Part shown: positions 40,779-50,537 of the stretch, one piece after another
Position numbering within the stretch: the stretch's first letter is position 1
Layout: each line of letters opens with the position of its first letter
NCBI RefSeq assembly: GCF_900188085.1
Contig: NZ_FZOU01000001.1
Location: 1,054,001-1,118,000 of the forward strand
Direction of reading: 5' to 3'
Length of the DNA stretch: 64,000 nt
From: Granulicella rosea
GTDB taxonomy: Bacteria > Acidobacteriota > Terriglobia > Terriglobales > Acidobacteriaceae
Notes under the pieces: model-generated
Databases searched by the model: none
Told to the model about the DNA's origin: nothing
Seen by the model: only the letters and a program-made list of their open reading frames with translations
Program-made: the position numbers and the translations under genes

Positions 40779-40869
40779 TGAATCGGCATCCTTCTGGGTC
40801 TGTGGCTTATGACGATGGCCCGGGATAGATACCCCGGGCCTGGTAAGTCTATCCTGCGTGAAAGAGAAG

Positions 40870-43800
40870 TTAGAAGAGCAGTTTGAGTGCGAACTGAATC
40901 TGCCTTGGGTTGCTGCCAAGGCGAGTTGAGGTGATGGTGCCGAAGGCGCCGTCGCCGACCGATGCGTCGGGCTGCGCGAAGTTCGGCGTGTTGCTCACAT
41001 TGAAGAGCTCGGCGCGAAACTGCAGCTTGTACCGATCGCGCAGAGGAAAGGTTTTGAACGTCGAGTAATTGAAGACCCGGTTGGCCGGACCGTAGATTGA
41101 GTTGCGGCGGCTCGGCACATAGGTGCCGAAGACCTGGTGTGTGAAGGCCGCATACTGGCAGTTCGCCGGTTGTGTCGCAGTGGCAGGGACGGGGCAGGGC
41201 GCGATGTTATTGAACCAGTGGTTGATGTTCTTGAAGGGAACCACTCGCTGATCTTCCGGATTGCCGATCTGCAGCGCGCGCTCGGCGCCGCCCTGTACGC
41301 CGGTGTTGGAGTAGGCCGAGTTGTCCGTGACACTGAACGGCTGCCCACCCGAAAGCGTAAGCGTGGCGTTCGACTGCCAGCCCTTGATGAGCGTCGCCTT
41401 CAACCCGTGCGCGGATGCGCCGAAGGGGAAGCTGTAGTTCAGCAGCATGGCGAAGCGGTTGCGGATGTTGAGATCGGAGTCGCCGTAATCCTGCGTGGAG
41501 ATAAGGCGCGGTATGACGCCGTTCGAAGCCGAACCCAGCGCATAGTTGGCGGTGTCGTTCAGACCGTGCGCCCAGGTGTAGTTGGCGTTCAGGCCGAGGC
41601 TCCTGGTGAAGCGGTGCGACAGCGTGGCCTGCAACGCGTTGTAGCTGGAGTAGCCCTCGCTGACCATCTCGTTGACCGTTGTCAGCGTTGGGTATTCGTT
41701 GTAGAACGGCAGCGAGGAGATGTAGCAGGTGGACGATGGCGACGTCGTGCCAACAGGGCAGGAGTTCAGCCCAGGAGGCGCGAGGTTGATGTTCGGGTTC
41801 AGACGAAGGTGCTTGCCGATCTCGCCGACCCACGAGAGAGTCAGCGTGCTGTTGTGCAGATCCTGCTGCAGCGTGAGATTGAACTGCTCGATGTAGGACG
41901 AGCGGTAGTTCCGGTCGATGCCCGAGAGCGTGAAGCCCGCGACGGCCGTGGCGTTCAGATTGTTCGGCGCCTGCACGGTCGGAACCGGAAGACCCATCGC
42001 AAGCGTTGTGCTGTTGTACTGCGAGCGATAGTTGTAGACATAAGGCGCATTGCCGAGCGAGGTCTTCGCGCCGGAGCTGACGGGGATGAAGGTCATGCCG
42101 AAGCCGCCGCGCAGAACGGTCGTCGGACGCAGAGCGCTGGCGAAGCCGATGCGTGGCGATACGTTGCTGTAGTCGGTCTTGACGCCGGCCGATGCGGAGA
42201 CTCCGTTGACGCCGGCGACCAGAAGCTGTCCGCTGGCGGGATCGAAGTTCGAAAGACGATTGTGCGCCTCCGTGAGCGGGGTGAAGACGTCGTAGCGGAG
42301 GCCTAGGTTCAGCGTCAGCTTCGGCAGAATGCGCCAGTCGTCCTGGATGTAGCCGCTCGGTTCCCACGTGCGAAAGCCAGGTGCGATCAGTTGGTTCGAG
42401 CGTTGTGCGAGATACACCAGACCCCGCAGCAGGCAACCCAGCGGAGCGCACGAAACTCCGGCAAAGGCAGGCGTCGAGCTGCCCCCGGTATACGTGTTGA
42501 ACTGCAGATAACCCGCGGGATAAGAGCTCTGCGCGCTGAGCGCCTGTCGCCGCACCAGCGCGCCGCCTGCCTTGATACTCTGGCGCCCGTGATTCCAGGT
42601 CAGTTGCGCGACCTCCTGAAAGGTGTTGTCGATATTCTTGATGGGCACAAAGATGCCGTCGCCAACGGACGAGTATCCGGCTGGCGACATGGTCGTCAGC
42701 GCCGAGGTGTCCGCCGTGCCGATGTTCGCACCCGAAAGTCCAAACTGCGTGGAAAGGTTCTTGCCATAGTTCAGCGGGAAAGATGAGTTGTTGATGCGCG
42801 TGTAGCCCGCCTTCAACTCCAGCAGCAGGTTGGCTGTGAAGAGGTGCAGGTAGTTGCCCTGCAGGTTCTCCGCAAACTGCGCGGACGTGCCCGCATAGGC
42901 GAAGGGATTGCCGCCGGGTGCGATGCCATTGACGATAGGCAATGTGCCGGGCGAGCTCGTATCGGCCGTGTTCGCCGTGTAGCGCACGAAGATTCGATCG
43001 CCCTTGGGCAGAGCGTAGTCCAGGCGTGCATCGCCGGTCTGCGTGATCTGCACGACATTTGGGCTGTAGGTGAAGTTCGCGCCGTTGGCGGTGGCGGGAA
43101 CGCGATTGGGCGCGGGGTACAGTTTGAAGTAAGCAAGCCCGATCGGATCGATGTTCGCCGCCGGCACACTGGTATGGCCGATGTCCGAGAAGTTGCCGGG
43201 GTTCTGCTCTTCGAAGAGCGTGGGTACGGTGGAGGTGTTGGTGCGGCCGTAGACCTTGCGAAAGCCCTCGTAGTCGGCGAAGAAGAACACCTTGTCGCGC
43301 AGCACGGGGCCGCCGATCGACGCGCCGTACTGGTTCTGGCGCAGCTCCGTATGGGTCAAAGCGAAGTAGTCGGTGGCGTCGAAGATGTCGTTGCGGAAGA
43401 ACTCATACACGGAGCCATGCACGCTGTTCGTGCCAGCCTTGGTGATGATGTTAATCACCGCGCCCGCCGTGCGGCCCACCTCGGCCGTGTAGAGATTGGT
43501 CTGCAGGCGGAACTCCGCGATCGCATCGACGGAGGGCCGCACGCCGATGGTGCCGATGATGCGCTCGTTGTTGTCCAGCCCGTCGATCAACTGGTTGTTT
43601 ACATTCTCGTCCTGTCCATTGACCGAGACCGACGAAGTCAGGCGGCGGTCGTCGGGACGGTTGCCGCTGCTCAGCGCGTTCGGCGGCCCTTCGTTGGCGC
43701 CGGCCACCTGCTGCGCAAGCTCCATGAAGTTGCGCCCGTTCAACGGCAGATCTTCCACCTGCCGGTCGGTGATGGTTGTGCCGACAACGGAGCTGTCGGT

Positions 43801-44271
43801 CTGCATGTCCGGCGCAACCGCGCCCACGTCGACGATCTCCGCGGCGCCGATGGTCATGGTCGCATCGACGCGTGTGCGGTCGCCCTGCGAGAGTGCTATC
43901 TCGGGCACCGAATACGTCTCGAAGCCGGTACTCACGATCGTGACGGAGTAGCGTCCGATGGGCAGCGCGTTGAAGGTGAACTCACCCGCCGGGTTCGTCT
44001 TCGCCGTGCGCGAGACGCCTGTGTCGATGTTGGTAGCCGTGACCGCCGCGCCCTGGATCACCGCCTTCGTGCTGTCGGCGACCTTGCCGAGGATATCCGC
44101 CGACTCTACCTGAGCGAACGCGCGCGCGGCAAACGAGACCGCAAGGGCGACCAGGAGCAGAAGCCTGGTGGCGCGGCTGATGAAGCTGGAACGCTTGGCC
44201 TGGGATTTCGCCTGGGGCTTCGTCTGGAATAGGGAACTGCCGTCTTTGATCGCTTGCAGAAAAAGGTCCAT
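40870..44271 (-). CDS. TonB-dependent receptor, Oar-like with carboxypeptidase-regulatory N-terminus
   Basis: 1133 residues from ATG 44271 (GGAG 6 nt upstream). After about 35 cytoplasmic-type residues comes the signal helix (LLLLVALAVSFAARAFAQ). Then a carboxypeptidase-regulatory domain (ADILGKVADSTKAVIQGAAV to about 140), the plug (VVGTTITDRQVEDLPLNGRN, near 190), and a large 22-strand-type barrel ending FALKLLF. The Oar/CarO subfamily is greatly expanded in Acidobacteriota and, unlike SusC, works without a SusD partner; none is present here. Position between GH30 and GH3 suggests uptake of beta-glucan fragments (inference). A decayed relative lies at 17515-18045. Confidence 0.92.
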   Translation of the reverse strand: MDLFLQAIKDGSSLFQTKPQAKSQAKRSSFISRATRLLLLVALAVSFAARAFAQVESADILGKVADSTKAVIQGAAVTATNIDTGVSRTAKTNPAGEFTFNALPIGRYSVTIVSTGFETYSVPEIALSQGDRTRVDATMTIGAAEIVDVGAVAPDMQTDSSVVGTTITDRQVEDLPLNGRNFMELAQQVAGANEGPPNALSSGNRPDDRRLTSSVSVNGQDENVNNQLIDGLDNNERIIGTIGVRPSVDAIAEFRLQTNLYTAEVGRTAGAVINIITKAGTNSVHGSVYEFFRNDIFDATDYFALTHTELRQNQYGASIGGPVLRDKVFFFADYEGFRKVYGRTNTSTVPTLFEEQNPGNFSDIGHTSVPAANIDPIGLAYFKLYPAPNRVPATANGANFTYSPNVVQITQTGDARLDYALPKGDRIFVRYTANTADTSSPGTLPIVNGIAPGGNPFAYAGTSAQFAENLQGNYLHLFTANLLLELKAGYTRINNSSFPLNYGKNLSTQFGLSGANIGTADTSALTTMSPAGYSSVGDGIFVPIKNIDNTFQEVAQLTWNHGRQSIKAGGALVRRQALSAQSSYPAGYLQFNTYTGGSSTPAFAGVSCAPLGCLLRGLVYLAQRSNQLIAPGFRTWEPSGYIQDDWRILPKLTLNLGLRYDVFTPLTEAHNRLSNFDPASGQLLVAGVNGVSASAGVKTDYSNVSPRIGFASALRPTTVLRGGFGMTFIPVSSGAKTSLGNAPYVYNYRSQYNSTTLAMGLPVPTVQAPNNLNATAVAGFTLSGIDRNYRSSYIEQFNLTLQQDLHNSTLTLSWVGEIGKHLRLNPNINLAPPGLNSCPVGTTSPSSTCYISSLPFYNEYPTLTTVNEMVSEGYSSYNALQATLSHRFTRSLGLNANYTWAHGLNDTANYALGSASNGVIPRLISTQDYGDSDLNIRNRFAMLLNYSFPFGASAHGLKATLIKGWQSNATLTLSGGQPFSVTDNSAYSNTGVQGGAERALQIGNPEDQRVVPFKNINHWFNNIAPCPVPATATQPANCQYAAFTHQVFGTYVPSRRNSIYGPANRVFNYSTFKTFPLRDRYKLQFRAELFNVSNTPNFAQPDASVGDGAFGTITSTRLGSNPRQIQFALKLLF

Positions 44272-44386
44272 CAAGATCTCCGGGCGGGACTCGGATCGCA
44301 AAAAAGTAGATGAGTCAGCCGGGTGCCACTCTAGTGACGTGGGCGATGATTTGTAAAATGCGTAGTTCGGATGCCTTTGATTGAGT

Positions 44387-46231
44387 TTACTTATCAGTCA
44401 AAATCCCCGGCGCCGCGGCGATCGGAGTAAGCAGCACATCGCCCGGAAGCCTGCCTTCCGCGCCTGCCGAGGAGCATCCGCCAGTGCGTGAGAGCGCGAT
44501 GCAAAGACCATCGGCGGCGATGCGAAGCGGCAGCGGCGCGATCTGCGTGCCGGTCAGCGTCAGGGCCGCGAGGCGTCCGGCGCTCGAGACGGCCAGAGCC
44601 TGCGCGGTGCCCACATTGCGAATCTCAAACCGGCCGCTGGCGAGCCGGTGGATCGTCCAAAGCTGGTTGGCGCCATCGCCGAGCGGCCGCTCGAGAAGAT
44701 CGCTCTGATGCGGCGCCGCTTCAAGCGCAAGCCGCTCGCCATGCGCGGGCTGTATCGCCAGCCGATACAGCCCATCCCGCACCATGGGCAAAGGCGTGCC
44801 CCACGTCAACGTGGTGAGCGCATGCGCAGGCAGCGTGTACTCGAAGCTCTCTTTGCCCGCGCCGATGTCGACGCCGATCGTCGCAGCAGCCGGCGCAAGG
44901 TTCAGCAGCAGCAGCGCATCGGTTCCATCCTCGTTTTCGTACGCCTCCGCCATGACACTGCCAGAGCCCGCAACGACCGCGCCAATGTGCGTGGCGCCGG
45001 GATGCACGTAAGGCGCGGCCTGCGCCAGCACGTAGTAGCCCGCGGTGCGTTTGAATTGCGTCTCTCCGCCATGCTTTTCAAACGTAATCAGTCCGGTGCA
45101 TTGATCGCAGCCACCGTTGTGCGGATCGCCGTGCGAGTCCAGCGCGATGTTCCACAGCATCACGCTGCGCGCGCCGTACTTCGGAGCGCCCATCAGCAGA
45201 TGCTGCGCCTGCCACAGAAACGTTTCGGCGAAGGGCGAACTGTTGATAGCCGAACACTCCGTGAACCACAGCCGGGTATTGGGATGACTACGCAAAAAAG
45301 CGCCTTGCGCGGACTCGTTGCCGCCATAGCAATGAAAGCTGATGCCCGCGAACAGATCGGGTGAGCCAGCGGGCTTCAGCCGCTCGGCTTCGCTCAACAG
45401 CTTTTCGGGATATTCCAGGTGGTTCCAGTTATGCTCGTAGCCGAAGAGCAGTGGCGAGCGGCCCGCAGCCTTCAACATCGGCACGAGCGTGGCCGCGAGC
45501 TTGGCCTCCTGCTCCGGTGACATCGCCTGCGTGGGATAGCTCGGGTTTTCGTTCATTGGTTCGTTCTGCAGCGCCAGCGCGAAGAGCGGCACGCCCTGCA
45601 TGCTGTACGCCTCGACGGTTCGCGCAAGGTAGCGCGCATAAACGTCGACGTTGCGATCGTCGAGCGAGCCGGCGCGCATCGAATGATTCAGCTTCATCCA
45701 TGCCGGCGCGCTCCACGGCATGCCCATCACGCGCAGTCGCGGATTCAGATGCTCCGCCTCGCGCAGCAGCGGGAAGAGGTATCGCTCATCGGCCCTGGCG
45801 GAGAACTGTTCAAGCGTCGGGTCGGACTTTGCGCCAACGGGATCGTCGTAGCTGTAATCGCCATGCGCCGAGAAGTCGCTCGCCCCGATCGGTTGACGCA
45901 GCAGCGTGAGACCCAGCGGACCGTCGGGCGCGAAGACCTCGTGCATCAGGGCATCACGCTGCTCTGGTGAAAGATGCGCGATCAGCGACGCGCTGCTATC
46001 GGTCAGCGATGCGCCGAAGCCATCCATCGTCTGCATTCGCATGGTCGCATCGATCTGGATACGAACCTTCGCCGTAGATGCGCCCGGTTCAAGCGGCAGC
46101 GTCTTGCGAACGAGCAACTCCTTCTCGTCCGCGGTGCTTTCCACGACGTGGACGGTCTGTGCGGCAAGCCGCGATGTGGCGTTCAGAGCAAGGAGCAGGA
46201 GCAGAGGCGCGGAGCGGCGAAGAAGGGTCAT
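44387..46231 (-). CDS. GH30 glycosidase with C-terminal ricin-like domain
   Basis: 614 residues. Signal peptide about 1-24. The GH30 barrel begins at MQTMDGFGASLTDSSASLI; acid/base Glu224 in ALQNEPMNEN and nucleophile Glu325 in LWFTECSAI; LMLWNIALD-type sheet and the beta-sandwich follow (to about 480). The last 120 residues (DGLYRLAIQPAHGERLALEA, QLWTIHRLASGRFEIRNVGT) resemble a ricin-B-type lectin, probably for glycan binding. Subfamily (glucosylceramidase, beta-1,6-glucanase or other) cannot be fixed by eye. First gene of the three-gene beta-glucan run. Confidence 0.88.
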   Translation of the reverse strand: MTLLRRSAPLLLLLALNATSRLAAQTVHVVESTADEKELLVRKTLPLEPGASTAKVRIQIDATMRMQTMDGFGASLTDSSASLIAHLSPEQRDALMHEVFAPDGPLGLTLLRQPIGASDFSAHGDYSYDDPVGAKSDPTLEQFSARADERYLFPLLREAEHLNPRLRVMGMPWSAPAWMKLNHSMRAGSLDDRNVDVYARYLARTVEAYSMQGVPLFALALQNEPMNENPSYPTQAMSPEQEAKLAATLVPMLKAAGRSPLLFGYEHNWNHLEYPEKLLSEAERLKPAGSPDLFAGISFHCYGGNESAQGAFLRSHPNTRLWFTECSAINSSPFAETFLWQAQHLLMGAPKYGARSVMLWNIALDSHGDPHNGGCDQCTGLITFEKHGGETQFKRTAGYYVLAQAAPYVHPGATHIGAVVAGSGSVMAEAYENEDGTDALLLLNLAPAAATIGVDIGAGKESFEYTLPAHALTTLTWGTPLPMVRDGLYRLAIQPAHGERLALEAAPHQSDLLERPLGDGANQLWTIHRLASGRFEIRNVGTAQALAVSSAGRLAALTLTGTQIAPLPLRIAADGLCIALSRTGGCSSAGAEGRLPGDVLLTPIAAAPGILTDK

Positions 46232-46380
46232 AGCTAAACTTTAGCGAGTTATATGCCGCGCTCGTTTGCGATGAAGATGATTTCTTATTCCCATATGTAT
46301 CCGATTTTCTTATCACCAGATCGACAAGCTCGACCATGCCTGGCCGGTTTGCGCTGCAACGCCTTCAAATGACCCCCGTT

Positions 46381-47289
46381 CTACACTGTGCGTCTGGCCT
46401 CGCGCAACAAGATGTCCCAGCGAAGATCCGCCGCGGCAAGAACCTTCAAGTCCGGATAGGCCTCGGTCGCCAGTCGGGTCAGGGTGTGGCCCGGTGGCGC
46501 TTCAAAAAGGCGCGTCACTCCAAAGCCGTAAAGCGCCGCCTGCACATCATGCCATCGAACCGGATACGCCATATTCCAGGCAAGGTCTTCGCATATCGCA
46601 ACAGCCTTCAGCAAAGGCCGCGCGGTGCGATTCGAAATCACGGGAAAGGCGGCATTCTGCATGGGAAGCGTCTCGGCAAAGGCATGCAACTCGCGCGCCG
46701 CGTTCGCCAGATCGGCCGTGTGCGATGCCGTCGCCATGCCGAGCAGCATCGCTGTATGTGCGCCTCCGGCTTTGGCGACTGGCAGGAACCGTAGCAACTC
46801 GTCGCGTTCTCCCGCGAGCACGAATTGCACGGGCGAATTGTAGTTGGCGATGGTGATCCCGGTGTTTTGCAGCAGCTCGCCAACCGTGCGCTCGCGAAGA
46901 CCTTCGACGACCACCATGCCATGACGCATGGGGAAAGCCGCATCCATCAACTCGGCGCGCCGTTGCACAAAGCGAAGCGCATCGGAGAACGCAATTGCGC
47001 CCGCGGCGACCGCGGCGGCAAACGCACCGACGGACATGCCCGCCGCAACCTCGAACGCGATGCCTTCGGCTTTGAGGTAACGCACAAAGGCTACGCCCGC
47101 GGTCAGCATCGACATCTGCGCCGCCACGGTTGTCGCGAGCGTCTCCGCGCTATCCAGTTTCAGTACGTCATCGCCAAGATACTGCGAGGCCTCGTCGAAG
47201 ACGCCTTGCACGGCGGCATGACTCGGCAAGGCATGCAAAAAGCCCGGCGTCTGCGAGCCTTGTCCAGGGAAGAGCAGGCCGTTGCTCAT
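46381..47289 (-). CDS. mdcH: Malonate decarboxylase epsilon subunit (malonyltransferase)
   Basis: 302 residues from ATG 47289, overlapping the mdcG stop by 4 nt. It has the FabD-like malonyl-CoA transferase fold: LLFPGQGSQTPG, nucleophile Ser86 in GMSVGAFAAAV, catalytic His190 in TASHTADL, VISNRTARPL. It charges the acyl-carrier subunit with malonyl or acetyl groups to start the catalytic cycle. Last gene of the operon; its neighbour at 46231 starts 149 bp further on, with no clear terminator. Confidence 0.92.
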   Translation of the reverse strand: MSNGLLFPGQGSQTPGFLHALPSHAAVQGVFDEASQYLGDDVLKLDSAETLATTVAAQMSMLTAGVAFVRYLKAEGIAFEVAAGMSVGAFAAAVAAGAIAFSDALRFVQRRAELMDAAFPMRHGMVVVEGLRERTVGELLQNTGITIANYNSPVQFVLAGERDELLRFLPVAKAGGAHTAMLLGMATASHTADLANAARELHAFAETLPMQNAAFPVISNRTARPLLKAVAICEDLAWNMAYPVRWHDVQAALYGFGVTRLFEAPPGHTLTRLATEAYPDLKVLAAADLRWDILLREARRTV

Positions 47290-47915
47290 GCGGCGTTCTC
47301 CGCTCTCGGATCGATCCAGGGATGGGCCGTCAGCACGGGGCCGGCATTGGTCCGGAGCATGCAGGTCGCCGAGGCCGCGTACTCCGCGAGTGCGAAGCCG
47401 CCGAAAGGCGTCTCGACGACGACGTCCACCGCAGCATGCAGATTGACTGTAACGCTCAAAAGATCGCGCGCTTCGGCTCTGCTGAACCATCGATCCGCGC
47501 GTATCTGGAGATCGAGATCGCTGGACGCGGTCACGGTCGCGATGCGTGAAGCAAGTTCGAAGCCTGCGCTGCCAGTTGGCCCCCAGGGCATAGCCAACCC
47601 ACGCCATAGAGTTCTAAGACGATCGAGTGCCTTGAACACAGGTAGAGCAGAGCCGCTGTTGCGCGGCGCCAGGTCCGCAGGCGATTCGATGCGTACGACG
47701 GCTTCGGGCTCCATCCACCCGGCGTAGCGCTCCGACCGCGCATGGCCGCGAACCCCGACCGGGATGCGCCCGCTGCGGGCGTTGCCACGTCGCACGACGA
47801 CGAGCGGCAGCCGATGCAGATGCATGAATGCCGCACTCGCATCGTGCTCGAAGTGAAACATTGCGGGCGCAAAGCAGACATGAAGTAAGTCGTGCGGTCG
47901 CGGCGCGTCGCTCAT
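47286..47915 (-). CDS. mdcG: Phosphoribosyl-dephospho-CoA transferase for the malonate decarboxylase carrier protein
   Basis: 209 residues. Nucleotidyltransferase motif with the two-Asp site: GSAGFELASRIATVTASSDL, followed by DL (Asp133 and Asp135). It attaches the 2'-(5''-triphosphoribosyl)-3'-dephospho-CoA group made by MdcB to the serine of MdcC. Linked to neighbours on both sides by ATGA overlaps (mdcH and the transporter gene). Confidence 0.9.
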   Translation of the reverse strand: MSDAPRPHDLLHVCFAPAMFHFEHDASAAFMHLHRLPLVVVRRGNARSGRIPVGVRGHARSERYAGWMEPEAVVRIESPADLAPRNSGSALPVFKALDRLRTLWRGLAMPWGPTGSAGFELASRIATVTASSDLDLQIRADRWFSRAEARDLLSVTVNLHAAVDVVVETPFGGFALAEYAASATCMLRTNAGPVLTAHPWIDPRAENAA

Positions 47916-48874
47916 AGGAATCGTCCTGCGAAGAAGATGGCGATGGGAAGCGTCACGATGCTGAAGACCGTGCTGAGCAGAAGCGTCGAGCTTGCTTCGA
48001 TCGACTCTACGCCATAGCGCGCGCTGAAGACGGTTCCAAAGAAGCCGGCGGGCACTGCGGCCAGGAGGAACGCCTCGGCCGCGATCTGCCCATGCATGCG
48101 AAAGAGGATGAGAAACAATGCGACAAGCACAGGCTGGCCTACGTTCTTCAGCAGCAGACCGACCGCAACCTCACCGGTAAGCCGTATGCGCTGCGCGGAG
48201 AGGATAAGCCCGGTAAGGAAGAGCGCCAGCCCAACCGTGCATTTACCGATAAGGTCGAGCGATGCGACCACGGGCGGCGGCAGCACGACGCCGCAGATTG
48301 GAACCAGCAGGGCGAAGAGTGGAGCGAGTACGATGGGTCTTCGTGCGGAGGCCAGGATCGCAGGCCCGAGGCGTTCACGTATGGAAGGCGCCGTCTCTTC
48401 CTGCTGCGCCGCGTGACACTCCAGCAGAACCAGCGTAATGGGCGATACGATGAGCGCACCGGCAATGATGCCCGCAGCCACGGCCAGTAGGCCCGTCGCG
48501 CCGTAAAGACTGGCGAGCAGGGGAAGTCCGACCGCAACGTTATTCGCAAACGATACGGTGAGCGACTGCACCGCGGCGCGGCTGACCGAGGTCTTGAAGA
48601 GTCGGCGGCTGATGAAGAAGACCAGCGAATAAGTCGCGATCATCGCAAGCCCCAGCACCCCGAGCAGCGGAGACTGCGAACGCAGCACTGCGGGCGGCGT
48701 TCGAGCTACACCGAGGAAGAGCGAGCAGGGTAGCGCGAAGTGCATCAGGGTGGTCGTCAGCGCATGGGTGTTGCGATTGTCCACGCGCTTGCGGCGTCCG
48801 GCGTAATAGCCCATGGCCAGCACGAAGAAGACGGGAATCAATGTCTCAAAAAAAAACTTAGAGGTTGCCGGCAT
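47912..48874 (-). CDS. mdcF: AEC-family transporter, probable malonate carrier
   Basis: 320 residues from ATG 48874, which lies 17 nt inside the end of mdcDE. Ten hydrophobic helices; the auxin-efflux-carrier fold is marked by FFETLIPVFFVLAMGYYAGR, the mid-protein AVGLPLLASLYG and the C-terminal AFLLAAVPAGFFGTVFSARY. In other bacteria malonate is imported by MdcLM or by an AEC protein (MdcF); position within the operon, between mdcDE and mdcG, supports MdcF. A GGAG lies about 12 nt upstream of the start. Confidence 0.85.
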   Translation of the reverse strand: MPATSKFFFETLIPVFFVLAMGYYAGRRKRVDNRNTHALTTTLMHFALPCSLFLGVARTPPAVLRSQSPLLGVLGLAMIATYSLVFFISRRLFKTSVSRAAVQSLTVSFANNVAVGLPLLASLYGATGLLAVAAGIIAGALIVSPITLVLLECHAAQQEETAPSIRERLGPAILASARRPIVLAPLFALLVPICGVVLPPPVVASLDLIGKCTVGLALFLTGLILSAQRIRLTGEVAVGLLLKNVGQPVLVALFLILFRMHGQIAAEAFLLAAVPAGFFGTVFSARYGVESIEASSTLLLSTVFSIVTLPIAIFFAGRFL

Positions 48875-50537
48875 GGATGAGGGACTCTCCCTTGCTTTGA
48901 ATTCTTTGAGCGTCGATCGCATGCCACTGCGTTCGCATCATCTGTTCCACCGTGGCGGTTGCGGCGCGTAGCGGGTTGTCCTTCGTTGGGTCGACCAGCG
49001 TCCCGTTACGAAGCTGCGTGAGTGCGTCGTTGAGAGCAGCCTGCACGAGAGCAACCTCTGCTGGGTTAGGCGTGTCGGCAGGGACATCCGGGATCAGCGT
49101 ATGAATGATGCCGAGTTGGTGCGCTTGTGTGATCGAGTAAGACATGGGCGGCACAGCCTCCGCGGCGGCGCTTACCTCGGCGACGGTGCGGCGCGTGATG
49201 CGTGCGATAGACTCCTGACTCATCGCATGCATGATCACGCCTGGGACATCGAGTGCAAGGATGATGTCGGACTGCAGCCCATGGGCAAGAAAGGATCCGG
49301 AGATTGCCTTGCCGACGACGAGCGTGATGACTGGGTGGCCTGCGCGCCTCGCCTCCGCATAGGCGTCGACGGCAGAGGCGCATGCGGCTGAGATGCAGAG
49401 CTCCTCCTCGATGCGACCGAAGGCCTGGCCCGGCGTATCCACCAGGGCAAGGATCGGCCGGTGTGTGCCCTTCACGTCTTCGCGTTCGAGCCATGTGCGA
49501 ATGCAGGCCGCAAGCGCCAGCGCTTGTTCAAGGCCCATCTCGCCGTGCGATGCGCGTGGAAAGGCGCTGGCAGCGTCGGGTGAGATTGCCAGCGCCAACG
49601 CGGCCTCAAGATGCGATCCGTTGTTGAGGTGCGCTTTACCATGCAGGACCGAGGGCGTGTCGAGCGCGATCTGTGCGGTATGTCCGCAGAGAAGCTCAAG
49701 CCAGCGGCCCGCGCGACCCGGTGGCTGCGCGTCGATCGGCGCCTTGCGTTTGAAACGTCGACGCAATCCAGCGAGTCGTTCCCGTTCATGCAGGATGCGT
49801 TTGGGAGGCGACACGCCGACGGATAGCGCATGCCGGACAGCGGCCAGAACGGACGCCGCGGCGTCCTCCGAGACCGCATCGACGAATCCATCGCGCAGTC
49901 TCGCTTCGCACCCAACCAAGCGCCATATCTGCTGGCGGTCGGTGGCGTCCAACTCCTCTGGGCCAGCCTCCTGCTCGATCACCTCGGGTCCGTTCATGCC
50001 CAGCCTGCCGTGTGGCGTGCCGATGATCGAGGTGCATAGCGAAGCCGCAAGCGACATGCCTCCGAAGCATCCGGTGGGGCCAGCCACCACGGCGATCACC
50101 GGCGCCAGCTCGCGCAACTCGACGATGGCCGTCTGAATACTGGCGATGGCCGCCAGGCCCAGATTCGCCTCGCCCAGCCGGACGCCGCCGGTCTCGAGCA
50201 GCATCAGGGCTGGCGTGGCGTTGCCCTTGCGACTGGCCTCTGCGGCGAGTCGCAATGCGTTCGCGATCTTCGCACCTCCGACCTCACCGATGCTGCCGCC
50301 TTCAAACGACGGTTCGATGGCGATAGCGACGGTCTCGGCTCCATCGATGAAGCCCCGCACAACGATAACGCCATCGTCACTTTGCGGTACAAGCCCCTGG
50401 CGTTCGAGCCACGGTGAACCGACTCTGCAGAAGGGGTCGACAAGCTCTTCAAAGCCCGGGTCGAGCAGCGACGCCAGGCGCTCGCGCGGAGACAGTTCGA
50501 CAAAGCTCGGTTCACGGCGTTGCATATGTTCAATCAT
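48858..50537 (-). CDS. mdcDE: Malonate decarboxylase beta-gamma fusion subunit
   Basis: 559 residues from ATG 50537 (AAGGA 8 nt upstream). Residues about 1-250 are the beta subunit: IEPSFEGGSIGEVGGAKIAN, LLETGGVRLGEANLG, GPTGCFGGMSLAAS. A linker of about 30 residues follows and residues about 285-545 are the gamma subunit: LVDTPGQAFGRIEEELCI, ITLVVGKAISGSFLAHGLQS. Both halves have the carboxyltransferase (crotonase-like) fold and together decarboxylate malonyl-S-carrier to acetyl-S-carrier. In Klebsiella and Pseudomonas they are separate genes, so this is a fusion. Confidence 0.92.
   Translation of the reverse strand: MIEHMQRREPSFVELSPRERLASLLDPGFEELVDPFCRVGSPWLERQGLVPQSDDGVIVVRGFIDGAETVAIAIEPSFEGGSIGEVGGAKIANALRLAAEASRKGNATPALMLLETGGVRLGEANLGLAAIASIQTAIVELRELAPVIAVVAGPTGCFGGMSLAASLCTSIIGTPHGRLGMNGPEVIEQEAGPEELDATDRQQIWRLVGCEARLRDGFVDAVSEDAAASVLAAVRHALSVGVSPPKRILHERERLAGLRRRFKRKAPIDAQPPGRAGRWLELLCGHTAQIALDTPSVLHGKAHLNNGSHLEAALALAISPDAASAFPRASHGEMGLEQALALAACIRTWLEREDVKGTHRPILALVDTPGQAFGRIEEELCISAACASAVDAYAEARRAGHPVITLVVGKAISGSFLAHGLQSDIILALDVPGVIMHAMSQESIARITRRTVAEVSAAAEAVPPMSYSITQAHQLGIIHTLIPDVPADTPNPAEVALVQAALNDALTQLRNGTLVDPTKDNPLRAATATVEQMMRTQWHAIDAQRIQSKGESLIHAGNL

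Noticed and set aside
44389..44397. ACTTATCAG, identical to one arm of the mdc palindrome.
   Set aside because: It lies at the stop codon of the GH30 gene, has no partner arm and is expected by chance.
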